Shown: piece after piece, positions 9,301 through 17,502 of the stretch
Layout of the letters: each line of letters begins with the position of its first letter
Numbering within the stretch: position 1 is the stretch's first letter
From: Eggerthellaceae bacterium
GTDB lineage: Bacteria; Actinomycetota; Coriobacteriia; Coriobacteriales; Eggerthellaceae
Assembly (NCBI GenBank): GCA_009782615.1
Contig: WRIS01000007.1
Location: 37,434 to 101,433, forward strand
Reading direction: 5' to 3'
Length of the DNA: 64,000 bases
Made by a program: the position numbers and the translations under genes
Notes under the pieces: model-generated
Told to the model about the DNA's origin: nothing
Seen by the model: the letters and a program-made list of their open reading frames with translations, nothing else
Database searches by the model: none

Positions 9301-10153
9301 GACCCAACAAAGCACCACCGTTGTTACCCCAACCAAGAACTTCCCCCGTTGTCGTTATAACGATAACCGAAGCTTCGCTTTGGTATGAGTCGCTTACAAA
9401 CATGCGCTCAACGTTGGTGAGACCTGGCACTGGTGCTGGAATATTATTGGTAGGGGTGCTTGTACCATTACCCATGGCACCGTTTGCGCCATGACCCCAG
9501 GCATATACCCTGCCGTCGCTCCCTAATGCATAGCGGGTTTGATAGCTGGTGCCAATGTCTACAACATGGATGCCGTTAGCGGCAAAGTAAGGAACACGCT
9601 TCATGCCACCGAAGTACATCAGCGAAGTATCCTGACCTAAGGTTCCGTAGAGGCTATAGCCCCATACCCAAACGTGGCCTGAACTGTCGAGTGCTTGCGC
9701 GCCCATACTACCGTTGGCAACCTTAACAAATTTCACCAAGGAAATTTGCCCGTATTGCGGAGCGTCATCAACGCCACCCGCCATAAGGAACATTTGGTTG
9801 CTCAAAGGCGTAACGCCAGCAACCGCCGAGACAAACAAGCTGCCTACGTCGCCTTCGGCAAGAGCGCCTTCGATGTCACCTGAATCCGCATCAAGGGAAG
9901 CTTCTTCCCCTTCCGAATTCGGGTCTCCGACTTCGGTCGCATCGTTGATGCCTTCGCCGGATCCTGCTTCCAGACCTTCTTCCGCAAGGGGCTTGACTTC
10001 GTCAGCCATCGCGAAGAAAGGTGCGCTCATGCACACCATTGTGATAAGCAAGCCTACAAAAAGCAGCTGCTTAACAACGTCTTTCTTCAGTTGTTTTAGA
10101 ATTTCTGTATTTGATTGTACGAAAATGTTCGTTAGTGCTTTACGCGTCGCCAC
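6374..10153 (-). CDS. Large pilus-tip adhesin with RCC1-type repeats and Cna-B domain
   Basis: About 1260 residues, first gene of the pilus operon. I place the start at GTG 10153, which follows GGAGG at 5 bases; GTG 10165 is in frame but less well placed. A hydrophobic signal segment is followed by an acidic stretch, then RCC1-like beta-propeller repeats over roughly residues 120-520, seen as recurring VWVWGYSLYGTLG, VYAWGHGANGAMGNG, VLGWGNNGGALLG and LWGSGADNSGQQGNG. A long central part is unassigned. A Cna-B-like domain with YHLTETKAPAGYN lies near the end, then the sorting signal LPMAGG (about 1229-1234), a membrane helix and a KTRKRFEN tail. Role as tip or minor pilin is inferred from size, position and the sorting signal. 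RCC1 propellers usually mediate protein binding; the ligand is unknown. Confidence 0.88.
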   Translation of the reverse strand: MATRKALTNIFVQSNTEILKQLKKDVVKQLLFVGLLITMVCMSAPFFAMADEVKPLAEEGLEAGSGEGINDATEVGDPNSEGEEASLDADSGDIEGALAEGDVGSLFVSAVAGVTPLSNQMFLMAGGVDDAPQYGQISLVKFVKVANGSMGAQALDSSGHVWVWGYSLYGTLGQDTSLMYFGGMKRVPYFAANGIHVVDIGTSYQTRYALGSDGRVYAWGHGANGAMGNGTSTPTNNIPAPVPGLTNVERMFVSDSYQSEASVIVITTTGEVLGWGNNGGALLGLGSAATQTSPVPLMLPAELASREIVTIAVGRTCAFILDDQGDLWGSGADNSGQQGNGTGARANTSFTKMDRSLTGMAPVVDVNIGHSALQNISDHVGCVDENGDVWEWGRTFGDGGGPGIAVDKFTPQKIGFDSAEIAAVGYTPIPQQIEISEMIGIIVDQHGRPWMWGSGYYQGFGLDSGWESRDGGNWTQVPSTGARQYPTQICDGDTQWQDSSPKYPRYLEGQEVNGVMVTQANSKMPDALWGYGFNTLHPTIYDEKYMLKNENGIVLDEEGNCLRLATAATAAGASGLTPGYYYYSDGNGTQNGGAANNNILMPATRGYPATDPDDLVWIRLAFQPIPFVAQMDTSLGAYSLLDADGNIYKWCETGSGNIAWGWDWEQQYDGTPYASSNGNVGLADRYCYEVMYMRGAPTVDHIALTGGTTKKVYVDIDQPVDNPLELTLHMPRSTFNDALDSHVYSDLNQLKWIVLPYDEDDPDFNLQIATLTAERFMELYDAMDDAYKGELLTAPLQSGSSIRDEVITMNVPRNGRLIVYGDNERYVSDNNGASREYVNNDPIFWNTIIDTVYTPINMTHRGEGTTPNGDVEEVYGPTNDTVIKTNDDLADLYYPDRDKDTYGLPLDGKGGLIADPRYGYDSVSLQSYEIAGYPADVNLDFWKWMETINGVPQAKSVEFDLDDVSYLTDYAHTFYYDPINWIPGPSGLKIWVDNENKYNTRPTGITLVLNQYHRDPLTGEIGDFIETVDTLDVFPTPLSQTWAFEFPGWYKSYKYTYRISELDVPFYDSEIAYTNLVISNAKMEDLSGIEITNTLNLKPILFFKVDEDHNVITSDVANFTLTNAISGEKVYDADGNERESVALVTEADGSLPLPLQRPGTYHLTETKAPAGYNLLTMDVVVVIGDDGSITATLGSLPLEEVTLSGANAETYAAAFNIANKEAAGLPMAGGMGTLLLLAVSAAIMLITAFYIKTRKRFEN

Positions 10154-10165
10154 ATTTCCCTCCAC

Positions 10166-10404
10166 CTCTAGTCGGGACAGACTATAGTACTACCTCGCTA
10201 TTAGTCTGCATAAACTATACCATAGCATTGAATGCAAGGTATAAATATTTTAGAAATATAATGAAATTAAGCAACTAGTATTTTGGATTGGGGCTTTAAT
10301 CGGGCTTTACCTTGGGTAGTGTTTACGAGAGGCGTACTCGTATTTCTTCCAACTGTGAAGGTTTTGTGAAGCCGCTTATGCCAAAAGCTGTTAGAGCCAT
10401 TTCA
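10166..10404. other. Intergenic region: pilus operon promoter side and leu operon end
   Basis: No gene seen. The half nearest the adhesin is AT-rich; on the minus strand TTGCAT and TATAGT hexamers occur near 10220-10235 but their spacing (12) is too short for a confident sigma70 call. A small hairpin TACGAG/CTCGTA (10324-10342) lies after the leuDB stop without a T-tract. The pilus promoter is presumably here. Confidence 0.4.
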
Positions 10405-12219
10405 CTAGGTGAGCGGTAGCAGAATTACGTTGGATACCAAATCCCCCATTTGTTTTGTTGTTACCAACTTTTCAGAGGGTGTGGTAGGGGTGGCAATGTC
10501 TGCGGTGCGCCAGCCTTGGTCGAGAACCTCTGCAACCGCACGGGCAATATCATCAGCGGCGTTATGCATATTAAGGCGGTAGCGCAGCATGAGTTCAGCC
10601 GAGAGAATTTGGGCAAGCGGATTGGCGGTGTTGGTGCCTGCAAGGTCGGGTGCCGAGCCATGGGCGGGTTCGAAAAGCGCCACGGACGCGCCAAGGCTTG
10701 CGCTTGCGAGCATCCCCAAGGAGCCTGTCAGCATAGATGCTTCGTCGGAAAGGATGTCGCCGAACATGTTTTCGGTGACAATGACGTCAAATTGGCACGG
10801 GTCTTTGAGCAGCTGCATCGCCGCGTTGTCGACCAGCATATTAGTAAGGGTTACCTGCGGGTATTCGGCGGCAAGACGCAGGGCGGTTTCCCGCCAGAGA
10901 CGGGAAGTTTCAAGGATGTTTGCCTTGTCGACGGAATGGAGACGCTGCGAGCGGCGAGATGCGGTTTCGAAGGCAAAGCGCAGGATGCGTTCGATTTCGT
11001 GTTCGCGATATTCCAGCGTGTCGAAGGCGCGGCAGGTGGTTTGTTCGTCGTTTTCTTCGGAGATTCGTTTACGCGCACCGAAGTATAAGCCGCCCGTAAG
11101 TTCACGAATCATGAGAATGTCTACGCCTTCAAGACGTTCGGATTTTATCGGGGAAGCGTCATATAAAGAAGGGAACACCTGGATGGGACGCACGTTGGCA
11201 TAGAGGTCGAAAGCCTTCCTGATGCCAAGCAGCCCCTGTTCGGGGCGGAGTTTTTGCGAGTCGGTGGTGTCCCACTTGGGTCCTCCTACGGCCCCCAGCA
11301 AGACTGCATCGCTTTCTTTGGCAATCTTGAGAGTTTCGAAGGGTAGCGGGTCGCCGCATTCATCAATCGCTACACCGCCGAGAAGAGCTTTGGTGTAGGA
11401 AAAGCGGCAGGAATGTTTCAGCGCGATGGCGCCGAGCACCTTGCAGGCTTCAGCAATGATTTCAGGACCGATGCCGTCGCCAGGGATGAGGCAGATGCGG
11501 TGGGTACGGGTTGGGGCTGGGGTTGCGCTTGCGTTGGTTGGGGTTGGGGTTGCTGTCGCGGGGGCTGCGTTGGTTGTGTTGTTGGCTGCGGTGTTGTTGG
11601 CTGCGATGTTGTTGGCTGCGATGTTGTTGGCGTGTGTCAGTTCCGTTTCCACGTTTGCTCCTTGTTTTGCTTCCAACCTTTTCTTTGTGCGGTTGATAAG
11701 CCCGCCTGCTTCGATAATTTCCCTGATAAATAGCGGGAATGGCTGCACGTCAAAGGTTTCGTTTGTGGTTTCGTTGGTGATGGTTCCCGCATCGGTGTCA
11801 ATGCGCACCACGTCGCCGTCAGCGATGGCATCAACCGCTTCGGGACATTCCATAATAGGAAGCCCAATGTTGATGGCGTTGCGGTAAAAGATGCGCGCAA
11901 AGCTTTTTGCGATGATGGCGTCGATGCCCGCCGCTTGAATGGCGAGCGGGGCGTGTTCGCGCGAAGAACCGCAGCCGAAGTTTTCGGCGGCAACGAGGAT
12001 GTCGCCTGTGCGGACATGTGCGACGAAGGTCGGGTCGAGCCCCTCCAGGCAATGCTTGGCGAGTTCTTGGGGGTCGGACGTGTTGAGATAGCGGGCAGGG
12101 ATGATGACATCGGTGTCGATGTCGCGTCCGTAGCAGTGTGCTTTTCCTTTATAGTGCATATCTTTATCTTGCATGGCTTTATCTTGCATGGCTTTATCTT
12201 GCATGGCTTTATCTTGCAT
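10405..12219 (-). CDS. leuDB: Fused 3-isopropylmalate dehydratase small subunit - 3-isopropylmalate dehydrogenase (LeuD-LeuB)
   Basis: One 604-residue frame joins two leucine-biosynthesis enzymes. Residues about 21-187 are LeuD (swivel domain; [25 protein letters not shown] at 82-90). Residues about 188-238 are a low-complexity linker of repeated AANN/NNT units then a Thr/Pro/Ala stretch. Residues about 239-604 are LeuB (GDGIGPE at 247-253, [23 protein letters not shown]), which oxidises 3-isopropylmalate with NAD. LeuD normally pairs with LeuC, encoded 26 bases upstream. The N-terminus is four copies of MQDK(A/D), each with an ATG, so the exact start is uncertain. The 15-base repeats also build the linker. 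No stop or frameshift separates the halves. Whether the product stays fused in the cell is unknown. Confidence 0.92.
   Translation of the reverse strand: MQDKAMQDKAMQDKAMQDKDMHYKGKAHCYGRDIDTDVIIPARYLNTSDPQELAKHCLEGLDPTFVAHVRTGDILVAAENFGCGSSREHAPLAIQAAGIDAIIAKSFARIFYRNAINIGLPIMECPEAVDAIADGDVVRIDTDAGTITNETTNETFDVQPFPLFIREIIEAGGLINRTKKRLEAKQGANVETELTHANNIAANNIAANNTAANNTTNAAPATATPTPTNASATPAPTRTHRICLIPGDGIGPEIIAEACKVLGAIALKHSCRFSYTKALLGGVAIDECGDPLPFETLKIAKESDAVLLGAVGGPKWDTTDSQKLRPEQGLLGIRKAFDLYANVRPIQVFPSLYDASPIKSERLEGVDILMIRELTGGLYFGARKRISEENDEQTTCRAFDTLEYREHEIERILRFAFETASRRSQRLHSVDKANILETSRLWRETALRLAAEYPQVTLTNMLVDNAAMQLLKDPCQFDVIVTENMFGDILSDEASMLTGSLGMLASASLGASVALFEPAHGSAPDLAGTNTANPLAQILSAELMLRYRLNMHNAADDIARAVAEVLDQGWRTADIATPTTPSEKLVTTKQMGDLVSNVILLPLT
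11575..11635. repeat. 15-base tandem repeat encoding the LeuD-LeuB linker
   Basis: Plus-strand units of the form GTTGTTGGCTGCGAT repeat about four times with small changes and encode the [10 protein letters not shown] linker of the fused enzyme on the minus strand. Length change in multiples of 15 would keep the frame. Confidence 0.75.
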
Positions 12220-12254
12220 GGCTATCTTTCTGGTTATCTTTCTGGTTATCTTTC
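12172..12254. repeat. Tandem repeats at the leuC-leuDB junction
   Basis: Four 15-base units containing TTATCTTGCATGGC encode MQDKA repeats at the start of leuDB. They abut three units of GGTTATCTTTCT (12 bases) that span the leuC stop and the leuDB ribosome-binding region. Each MQDKA unit carries its own ATG, so copy number changes the number of potential starts. Confidence 0.8.
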
Positions 12255-14108
12255 GCGGGTTCGTTTTGTTGCCCTTGATGCTTTCCTTGGATTTATTGGC
12301 TTCATCGGCATTATTGGCTTCATCGGCATTATTGGCGTTGATGGTGTCGGCGCTGTTTGCGTTGGAGATGTTGGCGGAGATGCTATTGGCCGTGCTGGCG
12401 CGGTTGGTGCTGGCGCGGTTGGTGCTGGCGCGGTTGGTGTTGGTTTTGGCGTTTCCGTCGACTTCTGCGGTTTTGGTAGTTTTGGTTTTGGCAGTTTTGG
12501 CTTTGGCGTTAGTTTTGGCGGCATTGACAGCTTCCTTGGTTTTGGTATGTCCATCGTTTCCGTCGATTTCGGCGCCGTTTGCGACATTGGTGCTGTTGTT
12601 GATGCCGCTGCTGCTGTTGTTGTGGATGCCGTTTGCGGTTTCGGCGCTTCTTTATTATAGAGTTCTTGGGGTAGAGCCTCAAACGGGTCTTTATCTTGGG
12701 ATGAACCTTGCGCTACCCCTTGGGGCTTGAGTGATTCTCGAGCTTGGGGTGGGGCTTCGGCTTTGAGCGGCGGTAGGTCTTGGGGTAGGCCAATGTGCCC
12801 CAACACCGCACTTGCCGCCGCAACCGCAGGTGAAGCAAGGTAAACTTCGCTGGTTGGGTCACCCATGCGCCCGACAAAATTACGGTTAGTGGTTGCAATG
12901 CAGCGTTCGTGTGCCGCGAGTATTCCCATGTAGCCGCCGAGACACGGTCCGCAGGTCGGCGTGGAAACGACGCAGTTCGCATCAAGGAAAATGTTCATCA
13001 AACCTTCCGCAATACATTCTTTTGTGACCTGCTGGGTTGCGGGAGTCACGATGCAGCGCAGGGATTTATGCACGGTGCGCCCCTTCAAGACCGCCGCCGC
13101 TTGGCGCATGTCTTCAATGCGCCCGTTTGTGCACGAGCCAATAAACACCTGGTCGATGGAAATGCCGCGGGCTTGCGCGACCGAGCGGGTGTTTGAAGGG
13201 AGATGCGGCATCGCCACCATCGGCACCAGCGTAGTGGCGTCGATTTCGATAATTCGAGCATAGGTGGCATCTGCGTCGGAATGATATTCGGTATAAGGGC
13301 GTTCGGCGCGTTTATCCAAATAGGTACGGCAAACTTCATCGGGGGCAATGAGCCCCGCCTTGGCACCCGCTTCGACCGCCATGTTCGTGATGGTCATGCG
13401 TTCGTCCATTGAAAGCGCCGCGATAGCGCTTCCGCGAAATTCCATGGCGTGATACAAGGCACCATCTACGCCAATAGTGCCGATGATATGCAAAATAATG
13501 TCTTTGCCTGTTACGTCGGGGGCGAGGGTGCCTTCGATTTTGAAGAGGATGCTTTTTGGCACCTTGAACCAGGCTTTTCCCGTTGCGAACGCCACCGCGG
13601 CATCGGTTGAGCCGACTCCCGTGGCAAACGCGCCGAGCGCACCGTATGTGCACGTATGGGAATCGGAGCCGATAACCAAATCACCCGCGCCCACCACGCC
13701 TTGTTCGGGCAGGAGCGCATGTTCGATGCCCATGCAGCCAACTTCGTAGTAGTGCGTGATGTTTTGCTCGCGGGCAAAATCGCGCATGATGCGCACTTGT
13801 TCGGCGCTTTTGATGTCTTTGTTCGGGGCATAGTGGTCGGGGACGAGAACGATTTTTTCGGGATCGAATACGCGCGGTGTTGCGGGTTTGGGGGCGTTGG
13901 GGGCGCTTTGCGTGTCCGTTTCGCCGTGGTGTATCTGTTCGTCGAATTGTTCCCCCAGTTTTTGCATTTCTTTAATAGCAATGGGGGCAGTGATGTCGTT
14001 GGCAAGCACGATGTCGACGTCACATTCGATAAGTTGACCAGGGGTGACATAGTCGAGTCCTGCGTGAGCCGCGAGAATTTTTTCTGCCATCGTCATGGGA
14101 AGTGTCAT
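12246..14108 (-). CDS. leuC: 3-isopropylmalate dehydratase large subunit with long Pro/Lys-rich C-terminal tail
   Basis: Aconitase-family dehydratase that isomerises 2- to 3-isopropylmalate with LeuD. I start it at ATG 14108 ([17 protein letters not shown]), preceded by AAGGAAA, giving 620 residues. The [4Fe-4S] ligands are visible: Cys in GSCTNGR and the pair in PTCGPCLGG. The catalytic core ends near [13 protein letters not shown], about residue 448. A tail of roughly 170 residues follows, rich in Pro, Lys, Thr and Ala with repeats ([37 protein letters not shown]) and a basic end; I know no LeuC function for such a tail. A smaller low-complexity insert ([13 protein letters not shown]) sits before [13 protein letters not shown]. 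The stop overlaps a leader ORF upstream and leuDB follows. Confidence 0.92.
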   Translation of the reverse strand: MTLPMTMAEKILAAHAGLDYVTPGQLIECDVDIVLANDITAPIAIKEMQKLGEQFDEQIHHGETDTQSAPNAPKPATPRVFDPEKIVLVPDHYAPNKDIKSAEQVRIMRDFAREQNITHYYEVGCMGIEHALLPEQGVVGAGDLVIGSDSHTCTYGALGAFATGVGSTDAAVAFATGKAWFKVPKSILFKIEGTLAPDVTGKDIILHIIGTIGVDGALYHAMEFRGSAIAALSMDERMTITNMAVEAGAKAGLIAPDEVCRTYLDKRAERPYTEYHSDADATYARIIEIDATTLVPMVAMPHLPSNTRSVAQARGISIDQVFIGSCTNGRIEDMRQAAAVLKGRTVHKSLRCIVTPATQQVTKECIAEGLMNIFLDANCVVSTPTCGPCLGGYMGILAAHERCIATTNRNFVGRMGDPTSEVYLASPAVAAASAVLGHIGLPQDLPPLKAEAPPQARESLKPQGVAQGSSQDKDPFEALPQELYNKEAPKPQTASTTTAAAASTTAPMSQTAPKSTETMDIPKPRKLSMPPKLTPKPKLPKPKLPKPQKSTETPKPTPTAPAPTAPAPTAPARPIASPPTSPTQTAPTPSTPIMPMKPIMPMKPINPRKASRATKRTRER

Positions 14109-14191
14109 AGAAATTTTCCTTGTTTTGCTTGTTTTGCTTGTGTTTCTTGTTTTGCTTGTTTTGCTTGTTTTTCTCGTTTTGCTTGTGTCAT
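14105..14191 (-). CDS. 28-codon repeat-encoded leader ORF coupled to leuC
   Basis: ATG at 14191 follows AGGA (inside the stop region of the upstream gene) by 7 bases. The product begins MTQAKREKQAKQAKQ and ends QGKFL; its TGA overlaps the leuC ATG as ATGA. The coding sequence is a tandem repeat of a 10-base unit, ACAAGCAAAA. It is not leucine-rich, so it is not a classical leu attenuator peptide. It could be a coupling device that feeds ribosomes to leuC, or a chance frame in an unstructured purine-rich spacer. Confidence 0.5.
   Translation of the reverse strand: MTQAKREKQAKQAKQETQAKQAKQGKFL
14118..14188. repeat. 10-base tandem repeat upstream of leuC
   Basis: On the minus strand units close to ACAAGCAAAA recur about seven times with point changes. 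The tract contains no T-rich or G/C-rich pairing partner, so the RNA should be unstructured up to the leuC ribosome site AAGGAAA at its end. Confidence 0.8.
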
Positions 14192-14200
14192 GAGTTTTTC

Positions 14201-15154
14201 CTAAGAGAGCGCCGCGCACAGGGCATCGAGGAGCGTAATAGCAAAATGCTGCGCTGAGCGCCCCTCGCCCGCGTCCATCCAGACCGTCCCAGGAATTTCG
14301 AGCGCCACGCGCGGAGGAGAAGCCGTTGTTGCTTGGATTGCCGTGCGCAAGCGCAGGGCAAGCGTTTCTTCTTCTTCGTAGCTGACGCGCGGGACCGTTT
14401 CGCGCACTTCTTCTTCGGGGAGCACAATGTGCACCATGAACATAGTATCATCGGGCGCGACCAGCAGAGATTGCGCGCTGAGCATCTTTGAAGCAGGGTT
14501 TGTCGCCAAGGCGAGATTCGACATGCGCGCCGCGACACTGCGCGTAAATTCTTCCGTTCCGAACAGGCATAAGGTGTGCTGTTCGAGCACATCTGCCGCG
14601 CGCGCGAAACCGAGCGCTGCGACGTCGGGAAAACCGTGGGCGGTTGCTTCCGAGGTCGTTGGGCGCTGCTTGCCTTTCCACGAGTGTTGGAGGTTTTGCA
14701 GAGCGGCATAGGTGAACGCGCCCGCAATGCCATCGGACGGAAGCCCCAGGTTAAGCTGGAATTTTCGAAGGGCTGATTCGGTGTGGACGCCAAAAATGCC
14801 GTCCGTCATGCCGCAGGCAAAGCCCAGTGAGCCAAGCGCGTGCTGGAGTTCGAGAACGTCGTTGCCGTGGAAGTAGGGCATCCGCAGATACAGGGTGCGA
14901 TCCCCCAGTTGGAAGCTGGCGTCTACGAGAGTCGTCCAGACTTTTTCGGTGACCGCATCTGTTTCTTCAAGGTTGTTCGCACGGCAAAAAGCGCGAACAG
15001 CGGCTTGGGTGGCTGCGTCAAAAGTGCTGGTTATTTGTTCGGTTTCAAGAAATCCGAGCAGCGCAAGACGCTGTTGCACATCTTCAACAGCAACACCTTG
15101 ATCGTCTTTTTGAATTGCTTTCATGAAACCCATTGTAGCCCAAGTCAAGCGCAT
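14201..15154 (-). CDS. Peptidoglycan-binding-domain protein of unknown role
   Basis: About 317 residues; in-frame ATGs at 15154, 15133 and 15124 all lack a clear ribosome site. Two tandem peptidoglycan-binding (PG_binding_1-type) repeats fill the N-terminal half: the first at about 15-80 (VQQRLALLGFLE, TQAAVRAFCRANNL) and the second at about 92-155 (VLELQHALGSLGF, GIFGVHTESALRKFQ). The C-terminal half (about 165-317) resembles no family I recognise; no signal peptide, membrane helix or known catalytic motif is evident. It is 17 bases downstream of the polyprenyl synthase and ends 9 bases before the leuC leader ORF, so it is probably cotranscribed with the leu genes, though a functional link is not obvious. 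Confidence 0.75.
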   Translation of the reverse strand: MRLTWATMGFMKAIQKDDQGVAVEDVQQRLALLGFLETEQITSTFDAATQAAVRAFCRANNLEETDAVTEKVWTTLVDASFQLGDRTLYLRMPYFHGNDVLELQHALGSLGFACGMTDGIFGVHTESALRKFQLNLGLPSDGIAGAFTYAALQNLQHSWKGKQRPTTSEATAHGFPDVAALGFARAADVLEQHTLCLFGTEEFTRSVAARMSNLALATNPASKMLSAQSLLVAPDDTMFMVHIVLPEEEVRETVPRVSYEEEETLALRLRTAIQATTASPPRVALEIPGTVWMDAGEGRSAQHFAITLLDALCAALS

Positions 15155-15171
15155 GGACAGGGGCAGCGCTG

Positions 15172-16224
15172 CTACTTCAAACGATTAACAAACCAATCCG
15201 CCATCGAGACTAACAAATCGCGGGCATCTGAGGGTTTTACCATGTCGATAAGGCGATTCTTCGCGATGCTTGTAAGGTTTTCGGCGTAATTGCGCGCGTA
15301 ATCGATGCTGTCCGATGCCTGCATAATCGCGACGGCTTCTTCCAAAATCGTCGGGTCTTTTTCTTTCGAGGACAAAATTTCGATGAGTCGCGCGGCATGG
15401 GGCGAATGGAGCAAGGCGTGCACAACCACGAGGGTACGCTTCCCTTCCGTAATGTCGTTGCGGAAATCTTTCTGCGTGCTTTCTTCCGAACCGATGAGAT
15501 TGAGCAGGTCATCCTGGATTTGGAAGGCGAGCCCCGTGTCGAGCCCGTAGTTGCGCAGGGTTTCGATTTCGCTTTCCGTGCCGCCGCCGACGATGGCACC
15601 GATGGCGAGCGGGACCGCGCCTGAATAGTGGGCTGTTTTGTGTGTTGCCATCACGAGGTAGTCCTCAACCGTGATGTCGTAGCGTCCGTCGCGCGCCCAG
15701 CCGATGTCGAGGGCTTGGCCTTCAATGGTGTGGCGTGTCATTTTTTCGAGTTCAATCATCACGCGGATTTTGAGCGCATCGTCGAGGTGCTTGTCGTAGA
15801 GCACCGTGTTGTTCACCAAAGAAAGCGCCAGGTCGCCCGCGTTAAGGGCAAGTCCGATGCCTTCGCGCAGATGCAGGCATGGAATGCCGCGGCGCAGGAG
15901 GGCTTCGTCGGCAACGTCGTCGTGGATGAGGGCTGCCGTGTGGAAGTGTTCGATTGCCGCTGCTGCTGTTGTGGCGCGTTGCATGTCGCCGCCGACGGCG
16001 CGGCACGCCGCAAAGCAGATGAGGGGGCGATGGCGCTTGCCACCGTTTTCGCTGTATGCCAGCAGCGGGTCGTACAGGTAGAGATTCATGTCGGGATGCG
16101 AACCGCGCGGGATGTCCGAAACGATGATTTCGCCCACTTCTTTCGCATAGGAATCTAGGTATTCTTCGAATGTTTTTGGCGGGTTTATTGCCATAGTAAT
16201 GATGTCGTGTATGCTTTTCCCCAC
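15172..16224 (-). CDS. Polyprenyl (isoprenyl) diphosphate synthase
   Basis: 350 residues from GTG 16224, or 340 from ATG 16194. An all-helical trans-prenyltransferase: GGKRHRP near residue 61, first Asp-rich motif HDDVAD (about 96-101) and second motif QDDLLN (about 237-242), which bind the magnesium-diphosphate of the allylic substrate. It elongates farnesyl or geranylgeranyl chains, for menaquinone side chains or cell-wall carriers; chain length cannot be read with confidence. Menaquinone would fit an organism with anaerobic reductases such as the one encoded at 47540-50800. The tRNA-Leu gene lies just upstream on the same strand. Confidence 0.9.
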   Translation of the reverse strand: MGKSIHDIITMAINPPKTFEEYLDSYAKEVGEIIVSDIPRGSHPDMNLYLYDPLLAYSENGGKRHRPLICFAACRAVGGDMQRATTAAAAIEHFHTAALIHDDVADEALLRRGIPCLHLREGIGLALNAGDLALSLVNNTVLYDKHLDDALKIRVMIELEKMTRHTIEGQALDIGWARDGRYDITVEDYLVMATHKTAHYSGAVPLAIGAIVGGGTESEIETLRNYGLDTGLAFQIQDDLLNLIGSEESTQKDFRNDITEGKRTLVVVHALLHSPHAARLIEILSSKEKDPTILEEAVAIMQASDSIDYARNYAENLTSIAKNRLIDMVKPSDARDLLVSMADWFVNRLK

Positions 16225-16276
16225 TTCATCCCCTACTTTTTCTCTTGTCTTGGTTCTTCGGTTTGGTTCTTCGGTT

Positions 16277-16361
16277 TGGTGGGAGCGGAGGGACTCGAAC
16301 CCTCAATCCCGAAGGAGGCGGATTTTAAGTCCGCTGCGTATGCCAATTCCACCACGCTCCC
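16277..16361 (-). tRNA. tRNA-Leu (UAA)
   Basis: Acceptor arms GGGAGCG and CGCTCCC pair fully, with discriminator A and an encoded CCA end. The anticodon loop CTTAAAA within stem GCGGA/TCCGC gives anticodon TAA. A long variable arm (CCTCCTTCGGGAT region) and TTCGAGTCC in the T-loop fit a class II leucine tRNA. Two copies of GGTTCTTCGGTTT lie just 3' of it. Confidence 0.95.
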
Positions 16362-16449
16362 CCTGTCCACAGAAATCTATTCTCAAGGACAATCCTTAAG
16401 GGGTGACTCAAGGACTGAATCATGATAGCAAATAATGCGGGGCGCGGCG

Positions 16450-17502
16450 CTATTTATTTTGTGAAGCGTTAAGAATAATGCCTTGGAGAAGGTCAGATTC
16501 GCTTGCGGTGTAGCTGTTTTGTTCGGCGAGATTCATGACGGTTTCAAGAATCACGAGTCCTGCAACAATAACGCCTGCTCGCTTTGGTTCGAGCCCGACG
16601 ATTTGTTGACGCTTTGCAAGGGGGATGCTTTGCAGCAGGTGGCAAACATCTTGCAGGGTTTGTTTGCTTACCACGGTGCCGTGAACTTTCGTGCTGTCAT
16701 AGGTGTGCATTTTTTCGTGGACAGAAACCACGCTTGTTGCGGTTCCTGCGACGGCTATCAGGCGTTCGGGGACGAAGCCTGTTTCTTTGAGTTCGCGGAA
16801 ATAGGTGCGCATTTCGTAAGCTATTTGGTTTTTGGTGGCGTTCAGTTCCGCTTTGGTTGGGGGGTCGCTTTTGAGGAAGCGCTCGGTAATGCGGCGGCAA
16901 CCGATGTCGAAGGAGAAAATTTTGACGGGGGTTTGGGAGGGGGTTTTGGCGGGGGCTTGAGTGGGAGTTTGGGTGGGGGTTTGGGCTGACGGGGTCGCGG
17001 GTTCAGTTTCCCCTACTCGACCTGCGATAATTTCGGTTGAGCCGCCACCGATATCAACCACAAGCAAGGCTTCGTTTGGGTAATTGCTTGCCGCACCCAA
17101 AAACGAAAGCGCCGCTTCTTTTTCGCCCGCAATTATGGACAGTTCAACGCCCAGGGCTTTGAGCATCTCGAGAAATTCGGAGGAGTTCTTCGCGTCGCGA
17201 GCAGCCGAGGTCGCCGTGGCAATCGTCATGATGTGGGGGTGTTCGTCGTTTTGATAGGAAGCAATAATGTTTTGGAAGCGGGCTATCTGAGTGACAACCC
17301 GCTTCATGGCTTGTGTGCTGAGGTAGCCCGATGCGTCAACCCCTTCGCCCAAATCAGTGATGACGCATTGCTTTTCGCGTTCGTGAAGCCCGTCTGCGTC
17401 AACGTCGGCAATAAGCAAGCGACACGTTACCGTACCGATGTCGATAGCCGCATAGCTCGCGGACGGGATTGGTTGGGTGTGTCTTGGGGTCGCGTGCGTC
17501 AT
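16450..17502 (-). CDS. Ppx/GppA-family exopolyphosphatase
   Basis: About 350 residues from ATG 17502, which overlaps the upstream stop as ATGA; an in-frame upstream start at 17541 would overlap more and is less likely. The ASKHA-fold signatures are YAAIDIGTVTCRLLIADV at the N-terminus, TATSAARDAKN, and the glycine-rich phosphate loop LLVVDIGGGSTEII. The family hydrolyses polyphosphate and/or pppGpp. A repeated Pro/Thr/Gln stretch (TPTQTPTQAPAKTPSQTP) interrupts the region after GRVG, encoded by a G-rich microsatellite near 16930-16985; it should be a surface loop. Coupled to the DivIC-like gene, as in many Gram-positive genomes where these are neighbours. Confidence 0.9.
   Translation of the reverse strand: MTHATPRHTQPIPSASYAAIDIGTVTCRLLIADVDADGLHEREKQCVITDLGEGVDASGYLSTQAMKRVVTQIARFQNIIASYQNDEHPHIMTIATATSAARDAKNSSEFLEMLKALGVELSIIAGEKEAALSFLGAASNYPNEALLVVDIGGGSTEIIAGRVGETEPATPSAQTPTQTPTQAPAKTPSQTPVKIFSFDIGCRRITERFLKSDPPTKAELNATKNQIAYEMRTYFRELKETGFVPERLIAVAGTATSVVSVHEKMHTYDSTKVHGTVVSKQTLQDVCHLLQSIPLAKRQQIVGLEPKRAGVIVAGLVILETVMNLAEQNSYTASESDLLQGIILNASQNK

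Noticed and set aside
11426..11887. 153-codon plus-strand frame over the leuDB linker
   Set aside because: Produced by the antisense of a repeat tract; low complexity, no ribosome site.
12170..12254. Candidate CRISPR array
   Set aside because: Units are 12-15 bases, contiguous and protein-coding, with no spacers.
14109..14219. Upstream start for leuC giving an N-terminal KTSKT repeat
   Set aside because: ATG 14108 has AAGGAAA and begins at the conserved LeuC N-terminus; the upstream frame would start inside the preceding gene.
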